Assembly (NCBI RefSeq): GCF_910594005.1
Contig: NC_057829.1
Location: forward strand, 58,511,001 to 58,575,000
Direction: 5' to 3'
Origin: Cervus elaphus
Taxonomy: Eukaryota > Chordata > Mammalia > Artiodactyla > Cervidae
DNA length: 64,000 nt
The notes beneath the pieces were generated by a model. That model searched no databases, had not been told where the DNA came from, and saw only the letters and a program-made list of their open reading frames with translations. This document shows positions 23,771-34,689 of this stretch, one piece after another. Numbering within the stretch: the first letter of the stretch is position 1; every line of letters starts with the position of its first letter. The position numbers and the translations under genes are program-made.

Positions 23771-23850
23771 CCTTACCAGAGTGCTGCCCTTACCAGAGTA
23801 ACCTTGGTTCAAGTAATTTAACCTTCAAGAGCCTCAGTTTCCGTGTGTGT
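23771..23850 (+). repeat. MIR core fragment at the CpG-island edge
   Basis: 'AACCTTGGTTCAAGTAATTT' and 'CTTCAAGAGCCTCAGTTTCC' match the MIR core in + orientation. Confidence 0.6.
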
Positions 23851-23859
23851 GTCGAGAAG

Positions 23860-24560
23860 GGACGGTGCCTGGCGGAAGGTGTGAGACGATAAATTCCCGC
23901 GGCCTGAGTTGGACCGAGTTTCGGCTCTCCGGCCAGAGCCGGGCGACCCCGCCGCACTCTCTCCAGCTCCCACTGTGGCCCGGACGCCGGGCGGCCCTGG
24001 GAGGCCAGGCGGGGGTCGCCGAGCCGACGTCCAGGGCCAGGGTGGCGGCGGGGTCCGCCCCTCTCGCCCGCCTTCTCCGCGCGGCCCGCGGCCCGGGGGC
24101 GGGCCCGTCTCAGGCCTCTCCCCCCGGCCGCCCGGCGGCCCGCGGCGGCGCTCGCGGCCTCTCACCCGGGGCGGGCGAGTTCTGGGAAAGCCCGGCCCAG
24201 GGCGGGGGCCCCGCTGCCGCCCGCGCCGCCGTCAGGGCAGCGCGCAGAGCTCGGCGGGCGCGGAGCGAGGTAGCGGCGCCGGGCGGGGGCGCACGGGGCG
24301 GCGCGGGGCCGGACGGGCGGCGGGGACGGCAGACCCCCGAGCGGGAGCGGCGGCGGCGCGCCCCGGCTGTGCCTCCCGGGCTCTGCCTCCCGGGCACTTG
24401 CCCGGCTCTGCGCGCTCCTGGCATCTGCTCCGCCGCTGACACACAGTAGCGGGGACACCCGACGCCGCTAGCGACAGGCACGTTCCAGAAGGACGCTGCA
24501 ACTTGGGGACTCCGGCGCGCCCGGCCAGCAGAGGAAAGGTGAGGAGGAGACTCTGGAGCT
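23860..24560 (+). promoter_or_regulatory. PLCE1: CpG-island promoter of PLCE1
   Basis: This stretch is very GC-rich with dense CpG dinucleotides, in sharp contrast to the AT-rich flanks. Consensus GC boxes (Sp1/KLF type) are visible at 24,095-24,103 (GGGGGCGGG), 24,168-24,175 (GGGGCGGG) and 24,281-24,290 (GGGCGGGGGC). There is no TATA box near the donor at 24,539, which suggests a dispersed-start housekeeping-type promoter. Long open frames on both strands here are compositional artefacts. It is the only CpG island in the window. The + orientation is inferred from the splice donor and the downstream PLCE1 exon. Confidence 0.8.
24400..24538 (+). other. PLCE1: putative PLCE1 non-coding exon 1 (3' end defined, start uncertain)
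   Basis: GAGGAAAG|GTGAGGAGG at 24,531-24,547 is a near-consensus splice donor at the 3' edge of a CpG island, so the exon should end at 24,538. The preceding 170 nt or so contain no ATG and have stops in the reading frames, as expected for a pure 5' UTR exon. The start shown is a placeholder because no TATA box or initiator fixes a TSS. The arrangement of a CpG-island exon joined to a coding exon about 37 kb away agrees with what I know of human PLCE1. Confidence 0.55.
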
Positions 24561-27100
24561 CGGTTCCCGAGGCGTGGAGAAGGGGAGAGAGGGGCTTGTA
24601 ATCTCTGAACCAGTCAGTAGAGCCGCCGAGGGCAGCCAACCTCACCCAGCTGTACCTGGCGGGAGAGTGTCCCTCCCCCGCCCCATCTCCAGGGGAAAAC
24701 TGAGGCAGGCGACTCCCGAGGGAACGAGAGCCAGCCTCACATGGGCTGGAGGACACCCTGGTGGGGTTTCCTTCGCCCCTTAAGATGTTTGCCTTGGGTC
24801 TCCACTGCATTTTGTGTGTGCAGTACGAAGATGAAAAATATAAACTCTTTCTGAGGCGGTCCCTAGTGACAGTATTTCAAGGAAAAGTGCTCAAGAGAGT
24901 GTTCCTGGAGAGATTAGCTACATCAAGTCCTAGAAAATACAGTATTGAACCTGGGTCTCACTTTCACTGGCCACTAGAAGAATGGCTGCGTCTTTTTTCT
25001 TAAAGTCCTCTAGTGCTGTGATAATGAATAACCTAGAAGGAAAAGTCCTCCATTGTGGCTGATGTTAAATGCACAGGGTAAATTTATGGTCCTCCCCCCC
25101 CCCCCCCCCGCCCCCCGCCCCACTTGCCTTGTATTTAAGTCATGAGACACTTGGTACAACTGACTCAACTAATTATTGAATGTAAGAGAGATCCATCATC
25201 CATCATTCAAAGATTTAGCAGCGTCATTTTAAAGAGGGAGCACCCTCAATAGATGTTAAGTAGGAGTCACTTGATGGAAAAGTTTTATTTCCACATGGTT
25301 TTTAATTTGGGTTGCATCATGCAAAATTTGCCACTAGGTCATTTAGATCCCTGCAGGATTAGTGCATTTCCTTGTGTTTCTGCTAAGAACCCCGGGTCGG
25401 GATAGGGTGGGGTCCCTGTCAGAATGGGCAGAGCCAAGGCCTGGGGTGCTGCAACCCACCAGGAAGAATTTTTGAGAGCCTGTCTTGGGGGGTGGATTTA
25501 GGTGACCCCGTAGATGCACTTACAGGGCCCAGCTGGCCCTGGGGGGAAGGGGTGGTCGACTATCTCTGGATGCTGTATCCAGCCACACCTTCACGGATGC
25601 TTTCTGAAGAGTGCCTGGGGTGCTGTCGTCTAGCACACCCTTTGTTCTTCCTGAGTGCCCTTTCTGCTCCATTTCATTACTCTAAATCCTAACCAGTTTT
25701 GTTGCTGCCATAAGACCTTCCCTCATACCCCAGTCCCAAATAGTCAACTTTCTCAGGCTCTGACGCCTGCAGCATTTTACCTTCCTGGCTTCTCTCCTCT
25801 CAGCATTCTTTGAGAAGTATTTATGTAGATGTTTCATTTTCCCTACTGAAGGACTTCACTGTGGCTTTCTTGGCACAGTGTTCGCACCTAGAAGCCTCTC
25901 TGGAAATAAATAGTGCTATGGCTTTGGTTCTTCAATACAAATCTCTGTTTTGGAGAAGAGGATTCAGAGAAGAGCATAGTGTTTACCATTCGAATTGTCC
26001 TCCACTTACAACCCCACAGGGGAGATTTTCCTTAGAGCCAGGAGTCATGCATAATAATCATTTTTGGTCTAAGCCTGGGGACCAAGTAAGAGCTGGAGGG
26101 GACTGTCTTGCAGTCCTTCTAGTAAAATAAGCTCTTTGGATATGCGCCAAGGTTGACCTGTGTCATTAAAAATTCCATGCTCCAGTGGGCTGTGGTGAAG
26201 CTAGATTCCAATGAAGGTGGTTGGTTTTCTTTTGCTATTTGCAACTATTCTAAGTTACAGTCTTCTCTGGGCTTTTGTTGTATACTTTAAACAATTTATT
26301 TAATGTACAATTTGTTACCTACAAATTTTTTAATGAATAATGGAAAGTTGAAAAGAATTGTGCTTGCTGTTTTCTCAAGCAGAGAGCAGGGAATGTTTCC
26401 CATGCCTCGGCAAGAGGGGATATTTGCACAGAGTGAGGCTGCTCTGCACTTGTGTATTGGCAGTCCCTGCCATACCACACCTGGGTGGCAATCAGCCTGT
26501 ATAGGATAACAGTTGCTTTAGCCTGGGCTCCTGCTTTCTTTGCCTGGTCTCACTGTGCTTGAGGGAAGAAGGGTCTGGGGGAGCACAACAATACAGAGCT
26601 TTGAATTTGAAGGAGTAGCATAGCAGAGAAGAGAGAGAAAAAGCAGTAACAGCTTAGAGTGTGAACTGGTATGATCCAGGTGCTTTCCTCTAGATGCTTG
26701 GTTATGATCTTGGCACTTAGCAGGTGGAAATTTGGTTGGGGAGAGCGAGGGCAGGTGACTGGGGAGCCTGGTACTCCTGGAGAAGGCTGAGGGGTATTGA
26801 TGGAGGCTTAGGGAAGCGTGTGGCCCAATTATGTGGGGTTTCCCATGAGGAGAGCTGGAGGTGGGGAAGTGGGGAGTTGAGAAGGAAGAAGAAGATATCA
26901 AAGATACACTTTGTGAATGGCCAGCTACAGGATCTAGAAAGGAAGAGAAAACCCTCTTCAGCATCCTGTGGTCTTCTCTTCTCCCAGGGTGCAGGACTCA
27001 GGCTTGTTTTTTTTGTTTTGTTTTTTTAAGTCAGCCCTGTAATTCATCTATATAGGTTTTCATGAGCCAGATTGGAACCCAGGCCTCTACAGCTGTGCTG
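24561..27100. other. intron 1 start, repeat-poor
   Basis: No transposable element or coding exon was recognised over about 2.5 kb. It contains a 16-C run (25,094-25,109) inside a longer C-rich tract and several short uninformative ORFs. Position right after the first exon makes it a candidate for intronic regulation, which is inference only. Confidence 0.4.
25091..25122. repeat. poly-C tract
   Basis: Sixteen consecutive C (25,094-25,109) followed by GCCCCCCGCCCC. The minus strand is therefore a G-run able in principle to form a G-quadruplex. Confidence 0.9.
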
Positions 27101-27235
27101 TCCAGTCAGGGTAGCTACAAGTCACATAGGGCTATTTACATTTAACTTTGAGTAAGTTAGAATTAAATGAGATTAGTCACATTTCAAGCACTTAATTGTC
27201 ACATGTTGCTAGTTGCTACCATACTGGAGCATGAA
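27100..27235. repeat. DNA-transposon-like remnant (MER/hAT type)
   Basis: 'GCTGTGCTGTCCAGTCAGG' at the left and 'TGTTGCTAGTTGCTACCATA' then 'CTGGA' at the right match the two ends of a common short non-autonomous element whose middle is deleted. The family name is uncertain. Confidence 0.5.
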
Positions 27236-27657
27236 GATATATAGTATGTCCATCATCTTAGATATCTGCCCTGGGATATTCATAATGACTATTAATCTCC
27301 AAAGTACTAATTTCCAAGTCCAATTTAGTCATAAATTAACAATTTCCTATTCTTAGTCCCCTACTAAGTCTATTTAGATAAAAATAATAGTAGTAGTTGT
27401 TGTTGCTAACACTGAATTCTAAGTACTTTATATCTGTCAATTCATTTAATCCTAACAACAGCATTAGGTGCTAAATGCCAGAGACCTGTTATCCCTTACC
27501 TGCAATTCCAAAATTTAAAAAAAGAAACTCTCAAAACTGGTTTTTATAAGTTTGGCCACAAAATTTGATCTGAATTGACATGAGGTTCTTATGGTCTTAA
27601 TTTTTCTCACTGATAAGAAGTATATGTACATTTTTTATTCTGGAAATGATGGACATG
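27236..27657. repeat. mostly unassigned; MIR piece
   Basis: About 27,405-27,490 ('TAAGTACTTTATATCTGTCA', 'TCATTTAATCCTAACAACAG') is antisense MIR. The rest is unassigned. Confidence 0.5.
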
Positions 27658-27670
27658 TTTGCTATAGATC

Positions 27671-27882
27671 ATAGACTTCCATGGTGGCTCAGATGGTAAA
27701 GCATCTGTCTACAATGTGGGAGACCCAGGTTTGATCCCTGGGTTGGTAAGATCCTCTGGAGAAGGAAATGGCAACCCACTTCAGTACTCTTGCCTGGAAA
27801 ATCCCGTGGATGGAGGAGCGTTGTAGGCTACAGTCCATGGGGTTGCAAAGAGTCGGACACGACTGAGTGACTTCACTTTCAC
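27671..27882 (+). mobile_element. Bov-tA SINE with perfect 13-bp target duplication
   Basis: tRNA head ('GGTGGCTCAGATGGTAAAGC'), BovA unit, tail 'CTTCACTTTCAC'. Flanked by TTTGCTATAGATC at 27,658-27,670 and 27,883-27,895. Confidence 0.96.
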
Positions 27883-27999
27883 TTTGCTATAGATCTCACC
27901 TACAGCATTATTTAATATATGACATGTGTACTGTTTTGCCATTACCAAAGCCAAAAATCTTCTGATTTTGTGTAAGGACATATAGACTTCTATTTTTAT

Positions 28000-28140
28000 G
28001 CCCCCTTTGAAGACAGGAAAACCGAGGAACTAGAAGGTTAGGTAACATACATGAAGTCAGAGCAAGAAAGTGCCAGGGCCAGGATTCAGTCAGAGCTGGC
28101 TGGCTCCAGACTCTGTTCCCTTGACCACTGTGCTTTCCTG
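28000..28140 (-). repeat. MIR SINE
   Basis: 'GACAGGAAAACCGAGGAACT' to 'GACTCTGTTCCCTTGACCAC' is antisense MIR including the head. Confidence 0.75.
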
Positions 28141-28974
28141 TATCAACCCTTAGGTTCATCACTGAAAACAAACAACTGGCTCTTTTTTGGTGGGGTGAAA
28201 CCAAATAACTTGAACTTGGCTCATTAGAAAATTACAGATAGGGCTATGGCTAAATTGTTTAGCAACTGAGGTTTGGAATGCTGTGGCTAGTTAAACCACC
28301 ATAATTGGCATGCTTAGCAAGTGTTTAGCTTACCCTTTTCCACCTTAGCTAATCACAGTTTGTTTAGAGCCATTCTCTGTGAAAAGAACTGATAGGAAAA
28401 GAAGTTGCTCATTGTGGCTGTTGGTAAAACTGCTGGACCCTTGTTGAAACCTGTGGCACATGGTTCTCATAACAGTTGTGGAACAGAAGGTAGGGCATGG
28501 TTTGGTCCTGGTGTATACCGACTGTTGTGCTGTGGGTGGGACCATTCTGGTGGCCAGCCGGGGTTCTGAAACTTCCTGGTAGGGCGTTGGAGGATCTGAG
28601 TCAACCTGACTTGGTTGGAAGTCTCTCCCGGAGAGACTGTGAGGTTCTCTCTTCTTTGGGGGAGGTTTGACTAGAATCACAGGGTTGGCCTGGGGTCAGG
28701 AACAGACTTTTTACTTTCCTTCTTTAGCTGGTCCCTTTGTGGCTTTTTTGTTCAAGTCTGCATTTGAAGAAACTCTTTAGTAACCCCAAGCTTTATCCTG
28801 TGAGTATAAGAAAATGTTCTGAAGCTCTACCATCTGTGGACCTTATAGCCTAGGGTCTGCAGGACCCCTGTCTCTCTGTGTCCTGGGTGCGTGTGTACCT
28901 CTCATGACATAGCCTTCAATGTTCTAGTGGTCGTGGTACCTCCAGTTATAATAGCTTAAGGTATAGGGGCAAGG
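28141..28974. other. no recognised feature
   Basis: Unique-looking intronic sequence. A 111-codon minus-strand frame at 28,345-28,680 has no recognised similarity. Confidence 0.4.
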
Positions 28975-29410
28975 CACTCTTGGTCCAATACAAGGGCTCT
29001 AGAATCAAATTTATCTGGTTTTACAGAAGCTTTGCCATCTACTAGCTGTACAGCTTTAGATAAGAAGTTAACCTTTCTCTAAGATAGTAATTTTGTGGAG
29101 TTGCTCAGAGACCTAGGGCTTCCCTGACAGCTCAGCAGGAAAGAATCTGACTGCAGTGCAGGAGACGCAGGAGACACAGCTTCGATCCCTGGGTTGGGAA
29201 GATCCTCTGGAGGAGGACATGGCCACCCACTTCTAGTATTCTTGCCTGGAAAATCCCATGGACAGAGGAGCCTGGCGGGCTACAGGCCATAGGGTCACAC
29301 AGAGTTGGATACAGTTGAACACTCACACATCACACACTTGAGACCTCAGTAAGATAATGTACCTAAAGCGCTTTGCATAGTGCCAGACACATAGTCAGTG
29401 TTCAAAACGT
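28975..29410 (+). repeat. MIR SINE interrupted by a Bov-tA
   Basis: 'TTTGCCATCTACTAGCTGTA' before, and 'AAGCGCTTTGCATAGTGCCA' after, the SINE at 29,115-29,339 join into one MIR in + orientation. Confidence 0.8.
29115..29339 (+). mobile_element. Bov-tA SINE
   Basis: Head 'GGCTTCCCTGACAGCTCAGC' and a BovA unit. GAGACCT flanks it at 29,108-29,114 and 29,340-29,346. Confidence 0.92.
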
Positions 29411-29484
29411 TAGTTACTAATGTTATTGTCTTTTCCCTCTGGGTCTTCCTAAGTCTTGCCAGTCTGCAACTTTAGGCTTAGGAA

Positions 29485-29900
29485 AAATATGTCTAGTACA
29501 TTGAATAATGCCAGTGATCCTGTAAATTGTCCAAGTCTTAATCCCCATAACCTGTACACATATTTCATAACAGGACAAAAGGAACCTTGCTGACGTTTTT
29601 AAAGATTTTGAGATGAGGGGATTATACTAGATTACCTGAGTGGGCTCAACCTAGTCAAGAGGGTTCTTATAAGAGGGAGGCCAGAGGATCACAGAGTCCC
29701 TCATAGAAGGTCCAACTCATGTAAGAAAGGCGTCAGGAGCCAAGGGATTTAGGCTGCCTTGAGATGCTGGGCCTCCAGAAGGAAAACAGCCCTGCCAACC
29801 CACCTGAGACTTCTGGCCTCCAGAGCTGAAGATAACAAATCTGTATTGTTTACACCACATTTGAGGCCATTTGTCACAGTAGTTATAGGAAACTCACAAG
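29485..29900 (+). repeat. MaLR (MLT1-type) LTR
   Basis: 'GGAACCTTGCTGACGTTTTT', 'GAGTGGGCTCAACCTAGTC', 'CTTCTGGCCTCCAGAGCTGA' and 'GTTATAGGAAACT' follow MLT1 from end to end. Confidence 0.8.
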
Positions 29901-29994
29901 AGTGTAGAAGAGAAAAAAGAAAGTAGTCAAGAGGGAAATGAAAGCTGTCAAAGTAAGAGAGTAATAAGAGCCAGGATTTAGTTTGAACTTTGCT

Positions 29995-30395
29995 AGGGAC
30001 TTGTTCTGACTACCTTATGTGTATTAACCTGTCATCCTCACTACAACCTTCTGAGGTAGGTACTTTTATTATCTATATATCATGGAAGGAGATGCTCAGG
30101 TACTGAGGAGATAGGTAACTTACCCAAGTGTACACAGCTAGTATGGGGTGGTGGTTTAGTCACTAAGTCGTATGTGACTCTTGTGACCCCATGGACTGTA
30201 GCCCGCCAGGCTCATCTGTCCATGGGATTTCCCAGGCAAGGTCACTGGAGTGGGTTGCCATTTCCTTCTCCAGGGGTTCTTCCCGACCCAGGGATGGAAC
30301 CCAGGTCTCTCGCACTGCAGGCAGATTCTTGACCAACTGAGCTATCAGGGAAGCCCTAGTACGGGGTAGAGCTGGGATCAAATCCACAGTCTGGG
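29995..30395 (-). repeat. MIR SINE interrupted by a Bov-tA
   Basis: Antisense MIR ('CTCACTACAACCTTCTGAGG', 'GGTAACTTACCCAAGTGTAC') is cut at 30,149 and resumes with 'AGAGCTGGGATCAAATCCAC' after the insertion. Confidence 0.85.
30150..30355 (-). mobile_element. Bov-tA SINE with 12-bp target duplication
   Basis: Reverse-complement Bov-tA flanked by CTAGTATGGGGT (30,138-30,149) and CTAGTACGGGGT (30,356-30,367). Confidence 0.95.
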
Positions 30396-30397
30396 AC

Positions 30398-30560
30398 TCT
30401 TTATTTTGTTGGGGACATAATTGCTTTATAATGTTGTGCTAGTTTCTGCTGCACAATGAAGTGAATCTACTATATATATATCCATAGATCCCCTCCTTCT
30501 TCGACCTGTCTCCCACTACCCCATTCCCTGTCTCCCGCCCATTCCATCTATCTAGGATTC
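30398..30560 (-). mobile_element. L1 3'-end fragment
   Basis: 'TTATTTTGTTGGGGACATAA' and 'CTTTATAATGTTGTGCTAGT' followed by a C/T-rich stretch are the antisense of a ruminant L1 3' UTR. Confidence 0.75.
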
Positions 30561-31449
30561 CCCAAACCAGGCATTTCTGTGTCTGCTAAGGCTGACAGTG
30601 CCAGCCACTGAGTGGTATGTTACTGTAAGGAAGGGAAAAGTGATATTTGAATGGGGGAGAAGGAGTGTGTTATAGCCCTACCGCACCGAAAAAAAAAAAG
30701 AAAAGAAACATGGGTATCAAAGCCCTTGGTAAGTTCTTGCCCTTTCTGTCTCTTGTAATGTGTGTGGACAGCTTGAAGCCGGAGGACGCAGGCTCTGGGA
30801 GCAGTCCCTGTGCTGGCCTCCCTCTCGGCTTCCCACCTCTGTTCCTCCGGCAGCCCCGCTCACTCACCACAGACCGCTGGCCCTGGCGCCCAGTTGGCTC
30901 GGCTTCCCACCTCTGCCTGTTTATTGGATTTGCCTCATTCCTGACTCTCCGCTCCAGCCCTGAATTCCACCTTTTCCTGGCCCCTCAAATGCTCAGACTT
31001 GAGATGGTTCGTGTCAGATGGTGAGGTACCTCTGGGACTGCTGGGGCGGGTGTGTGGTGGTGATTTCTTCCTTTTCCTTTGGGTTAGTTGCCTGTTGCTG
31101 ACTTTCTAGCTGTGCTTCTTTTGCCTCTCAAGCTCATAATGCAGAGTGATACTGGTTTTCCAGTTGTGTCACAGGAGGGTTGGAGCCTCTGCCAGGTGAG
31201 GGAGATGGTGGAAGAGGAAGGTCTCAACCCTTCATCCCATTTTGCCCACAGCCCCACTCTTACTCATTTTATTTATATAGTGAGGTCCTGCCTCAGATTT
31301 GGCATGTAAGCGGACCTCTGTGCTAGAGAGACAGAAGTTTGAGAAGACCTAAACCCTGCATTAAGGCACACTAGGTATGACCTTAGCCCAGAGACTTGGA
31401 TGTGCAGGAAATAGAACTCTGCTGTGTTTTCTCTAATGTCTTTTACAAG
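30561..31449. other. no recognised feature
   Basis: Intronic sequence with a short A-rich run at 30,689-30,708. ORFs of 60-125 codons occur on both strands without any domain or splice support. Confidence 0.4.
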
Positions 31450-31920
31450 ATGAGGATCTGGAGCCAGGGTGCTTAGATTTGTTTACCTGGCTCCACTATT
31501 TATATGCAATCTGTGTGATCTTGTGCAAAATACTTGTTCTGCTGGGGCCTAAACTTCCTCATTCACTAAATGGGAGGGGTGACAGATAGTAGTAGCATCT
31601 GGACCTCGCTGGTGGCCCAGTCATAAAGAATCTGCCTGCCAATGCAGGAGACTCAGGTTCGATCCCTGGGTTGGGAAGATGCCTTGGAGAAGGAAATGGC
31701 AACTCATTCCAGTATTCTTGCCTGGGAAATGCTATGGACAGAGGAGCCTGGAGGGCCACAGTTCATGAGGTCACAAATCAGTCCGATACGACTTAGCGAC
31801 TAAACAGCAACAACAAAACAGTAACACCTAGTGAATGAGACTGTTCATGTAAAGGGCTTAAAACAGTGTCTGATAGACAATAAGAATTCAACAAATATTG
31901 GCTCTTAGGCTCATTTTCAT
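31450..31920 (+). repeat. MIR SINE interrupted by a Bov-tA
   Basis: 'AAACTTCCTCATTCACTAAA' before, and 'AAAGGGCTTAAAACAGTGTC' after, the SINE at 31,600-31,818 form one MIR in + orientation. Confidence 0.8.
31600..31818 (+). mobile_element. Bov-tA SINE
   Basis: Head with B box 'GGTTCGATCCC', then BovA to 'ACGACTTAGCGACTAAAC' and a CAACAA-rich tail. Diverged flanks 'AGTAGCATCT'/'AGTAACACCT' may be the duplication. Confidence 0.92.
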
Positions 31921-33682
31921 GCTGATGGAGTCTCCGTGGTGCTCTCCCCTGGTGCGGCCGGGGGTCTTACTTCCATTACTCCTCTCTCTCCCAATTGCCA
32001 CTGTTCACTGTCCCTGACCACAGGTGACTTCAGGTGCGTGAGGCTGCTTCTCATGGGGCCACAGCCGTCCCTCCTCGAGGTCTCTGAGGTCTTCCTGCCT
32101 CTTCCAGGAAGAGGGTCCCTTCGGCTCTGAGAAACTGAGGGATGTGTGTTCTTTTCTCTCCTGCCTGCCAGCTCTGGGGGCTGAGATGAGAGGGACAGGG
32201 TGGAGCTCCAGTCTTCTCCCTGCTTTTTCTTCATGACATTGGGTCTATAAGACAGACTTCATACTCTTGCATCCTTTCCCCTCGCCCCTTACACTTAAGG
32301 CATAAAATAAAATAATCATAAACAGGGCGGCTAGGCCTGACAGGGTTGTTGGTTAAACAGGGCTGGCCAGTACTGTTATCTATGTAGTGGTGGTGTTGCT
32401 GCTGGCTCCGTGGGGTGATCTGCTGTGGGGCAACCCCACAGAAATATGCTCCGAGTCTAAAAACACTGGAATGTCTCCTTCAGGAGGGCTGGTTACATTT
32501 GCACACGAGTTCAGAGCTATAACAAAATGCAGTTAGCATTTATGAATTTTATTGCTTTGTAGAAGCAGCTACGTTTTGATAGCAAAACAGTAAGGGTGCT
32601 CCATTCAGAATTAAGGAAGAGGCAGAAGCAAGGAGAGACTCTATTTTGATGACTTCATTTTAGGTTTAAACTATATAATATCACTGACTATGGAAAATCC
32701 AGAGAATGGAAAAAAAATCACTGGGAAAAACACATGTGACCAAGTGCATACTAGACACATCTGGGATTAAAATATCATATAACACAGTTTAATTTGGATA
32801 TCACTGGAGTTAGTTCAAGTTACTGTCATTTCTAAAGAAAGCTTCAATTCATTTGTTATTATTAACAACACGAACTCAGATTTCATTGATGAACATATTT
32901 TTGCCTATGATCCGCTTGCCTGGAGGAGTTGAAGCACTCTCTAATAGTCTGGTTTGTCCATCTCAGGGAGGTGGATAAAATTCACAGAAGTTAAATGCTT
33001 TTGGCATGAGATTGTATTCCTTTTTCCCCGCAAAGGCAGAATGAATTTGGATGACAGAGTCGAGCGTGAGCCTCACTGGGTCTGCAGTTTTGCTAACTGC
33101 TGGGGTCTGAGTAAATTCAGATTCACTTCTCTGCTGCTCAGCAGGCTAATTAGTCCCTAACTCAGCTTGGTTTACTGTGCCAGAGGTTATTCCTTCATGG
33201 TGCCTCCGGCAGGGTCCTAAAATTCACAGTGGGGCGGATTGGTCAAACTCCAGGCAGTTGTGAAAGAAATATGCTCAGTTATTGTTTGAATCTCAGAGAG
33301 GACGGCAAGAGCTTCTTGAGTTATTCATAGAAACGACATAAATTTGTAAAAAGAACTCCAAAAAGTGACTTTCCTGTGGCATCAGTGTAACAGCAGTCAG
33401 ATAGCCTTGCAGGTTGTTTCAGGGCACCTCTTCGATCTAGGATTTTGACTAAGTACCCTTTACTGACTGAGAACTTCTCGAATGCCAAGTCATGGGATGG
33501 CTGACAACAGGTGAAGTGTGTTCCTGACTCAGGCAGGCAAGCCCAGATCAAATTAGCTACAGAGGATCAGAGAGCGTGCTTACTTCTAGCCATGCGATCT
33601 ATCTCTGATGAATTGTCACTATCTAAGCAGTCAGGAAGGTCTCAAGTATGTCACTTGTTTAGATTATTAGTTTAAAAAAAAT
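31921..33682. other. repeat-poor intron block
   Basis: About 1.7 kb in which I recognise no transposable element or coding exon. It is a candidate for conserved non-coding sequence on repeat depletion alone. Confidence 0.4.
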
Positions 33683-33694
33683 AAAGAATTTTTA

Positions 33695-34162
33695 GACAAA
33701 TGCTGTATGTTTTCACTTATATGTGAAATCTAAAAATCAAAACAAATACAACAAAACAGAAACAGACTCACAGATACAGAGAACAAACTAGTGGCTACCA
33801 CAGGGGAGAGGAGTACAGGTTAGGGCAAATAGGTGAAGGGAATTAAGAGGTACAAACTAGCAGTTATAAAATAAGTCAGTGCTAGCTTCGGCAGCGCATA
33901 TACTAAAATTGGAATGATACAGAGAAGATCAACATGTCTCCTGCACAAGGATGACACGCAAATTCATGAAGCAGTCCATACTTTTTTAAAAAAGTACTAA
34001 AAAAATAAAGTCACAGGGATGTAATGTATAGCACAGGGAATATAGTCCATATTTGATTATAACTTTGTATGATATGTAATCTCTAAAGATATTGAGTCAT
34101 TATGTTATACATCTGAAACTAACACTGTAAGTCAACTATACTTAAATAAAAAATTAATTAAA
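33695..34162 (+). mobile_element. L1 3' UTR fragment with 12-bp target duplication, hosting a U6 copy
   Basis: 'ATGTTTTCACTTATATGTGA', 'AACAAACTAGTGGCTACCAC' and 'TCTGAAACTAACACTGTAAG' are the plus-strand L1 3' region, ending in an A-rich tail. Perfect AAAGAATTTTTA flanks at 33,683-33,694 and 34,163-34,174. The U6 copy splits it. Confidence 0.9.
33879..33985 (+). pseudogene. U6 snRNA retropseudogene
   Basis: A 107-nt copy of U6 spliceosomal RNA: 'TTCGGCAGC' stem-loop, 'CATATACTAAAATTGGAA', an intact ACAGAGA box, 'AAGGATGACACGCAAATTC' and a terminal T run. Substitutions from the U6 that I know include GCTCGC to GCTAGC and, in the catalytic AGC triad region, TTAGCATGG to TCAACATGT, which breaks the triad. 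No PSE or TATA element of a U6 promoter is seen upstream, where L1 sequence continues. Flanks 'AAATAAGTCA' and 'AAATAAAGTCA' plus an A-rich stretch downstream indicate L1-mediated insertion. Confidence 0.93.
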
Positions 34163-34442
34163 AAAGAATTTTTAATCCAAAGCCATTTTAACAACTAAAA
34201 TTCTATCTTTTAATTATTAATGCAGATGTTATGCATCTATTTATGATTTGTTTCTTTTTTATTACATGCTGTATCTTGCAACAGTGAAAATTGAGAAATC
34301 CAAATGTTCCCCTCTCACTTTTAAGAGTTGGAGAAACATCTTCTCAGAGACAAAGATTTGACCAAGTCGCCTGGCTGGGGAGCAGTAGAACTGAAACTTT
34401 TGTTTATTTCAAGCAAAATTAAGACCATAGTATAGATACCTA

Positions 34443-34573
34443 ATTGGAGAAGGAAATGGCAACCCACTCCAGTATTCTTGCCTGGAGAATCCCATGGATA
34501 GAGGAGCCCGGCGGGCAACAGTCCTTGGGGTTGCAAAGAGTCGGACATGACTGAAGCAACTTAGCAGGCAGCG
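34443..34573 (+). mobile_element. BovA SINE monomer with 10-bp target duplication
   Basis: A single BovA unit, 'TGGAGAAGGAAATGGCAACC' to 'ACTGAAGCAACTTAGCAGGC', flanked by TAGATACCTA (34,433-34,442 and 34,574-34,583). Confidence 0.94.
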
Positions 34574-34689
34574 TAGATACCTACTACACAATTTTCAATT
34601 GTGTTTCTTTGCCTAACATTCTATCATTAAGATGTTTCCACTCCATTAAATGTTTTTAAATCTTGATTTCAGTGTCTGAATCTCATCTG

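Noticed and set aside
23847..24449. 200-codon + frame in the CpG island (and a 176-codon frame overlapping it)
   Set aside because: Stops are rare in very GC-rich DNA in every frame, and both strands show long frames here. Composition is Arg/Gly/Pro/Ala noise with no domain.
24232..24810. 192-codon minus-strand frame over the CpG island
   Set aside because: Same compositional artefact; no splice or domain support.
26518..26964. 148-codon minus-strand frame, Ser/Pro-rich
   Set aside because: Arises from a purine-rich + strand; low-complexity composition, no gene evidence.
33879..33985. Functional U6 snRNA gene
   Set aside because: Catalytic AGC is changed, no PSE/TATA promoter is present, and L1-type flanks mark it as a retrocopy.
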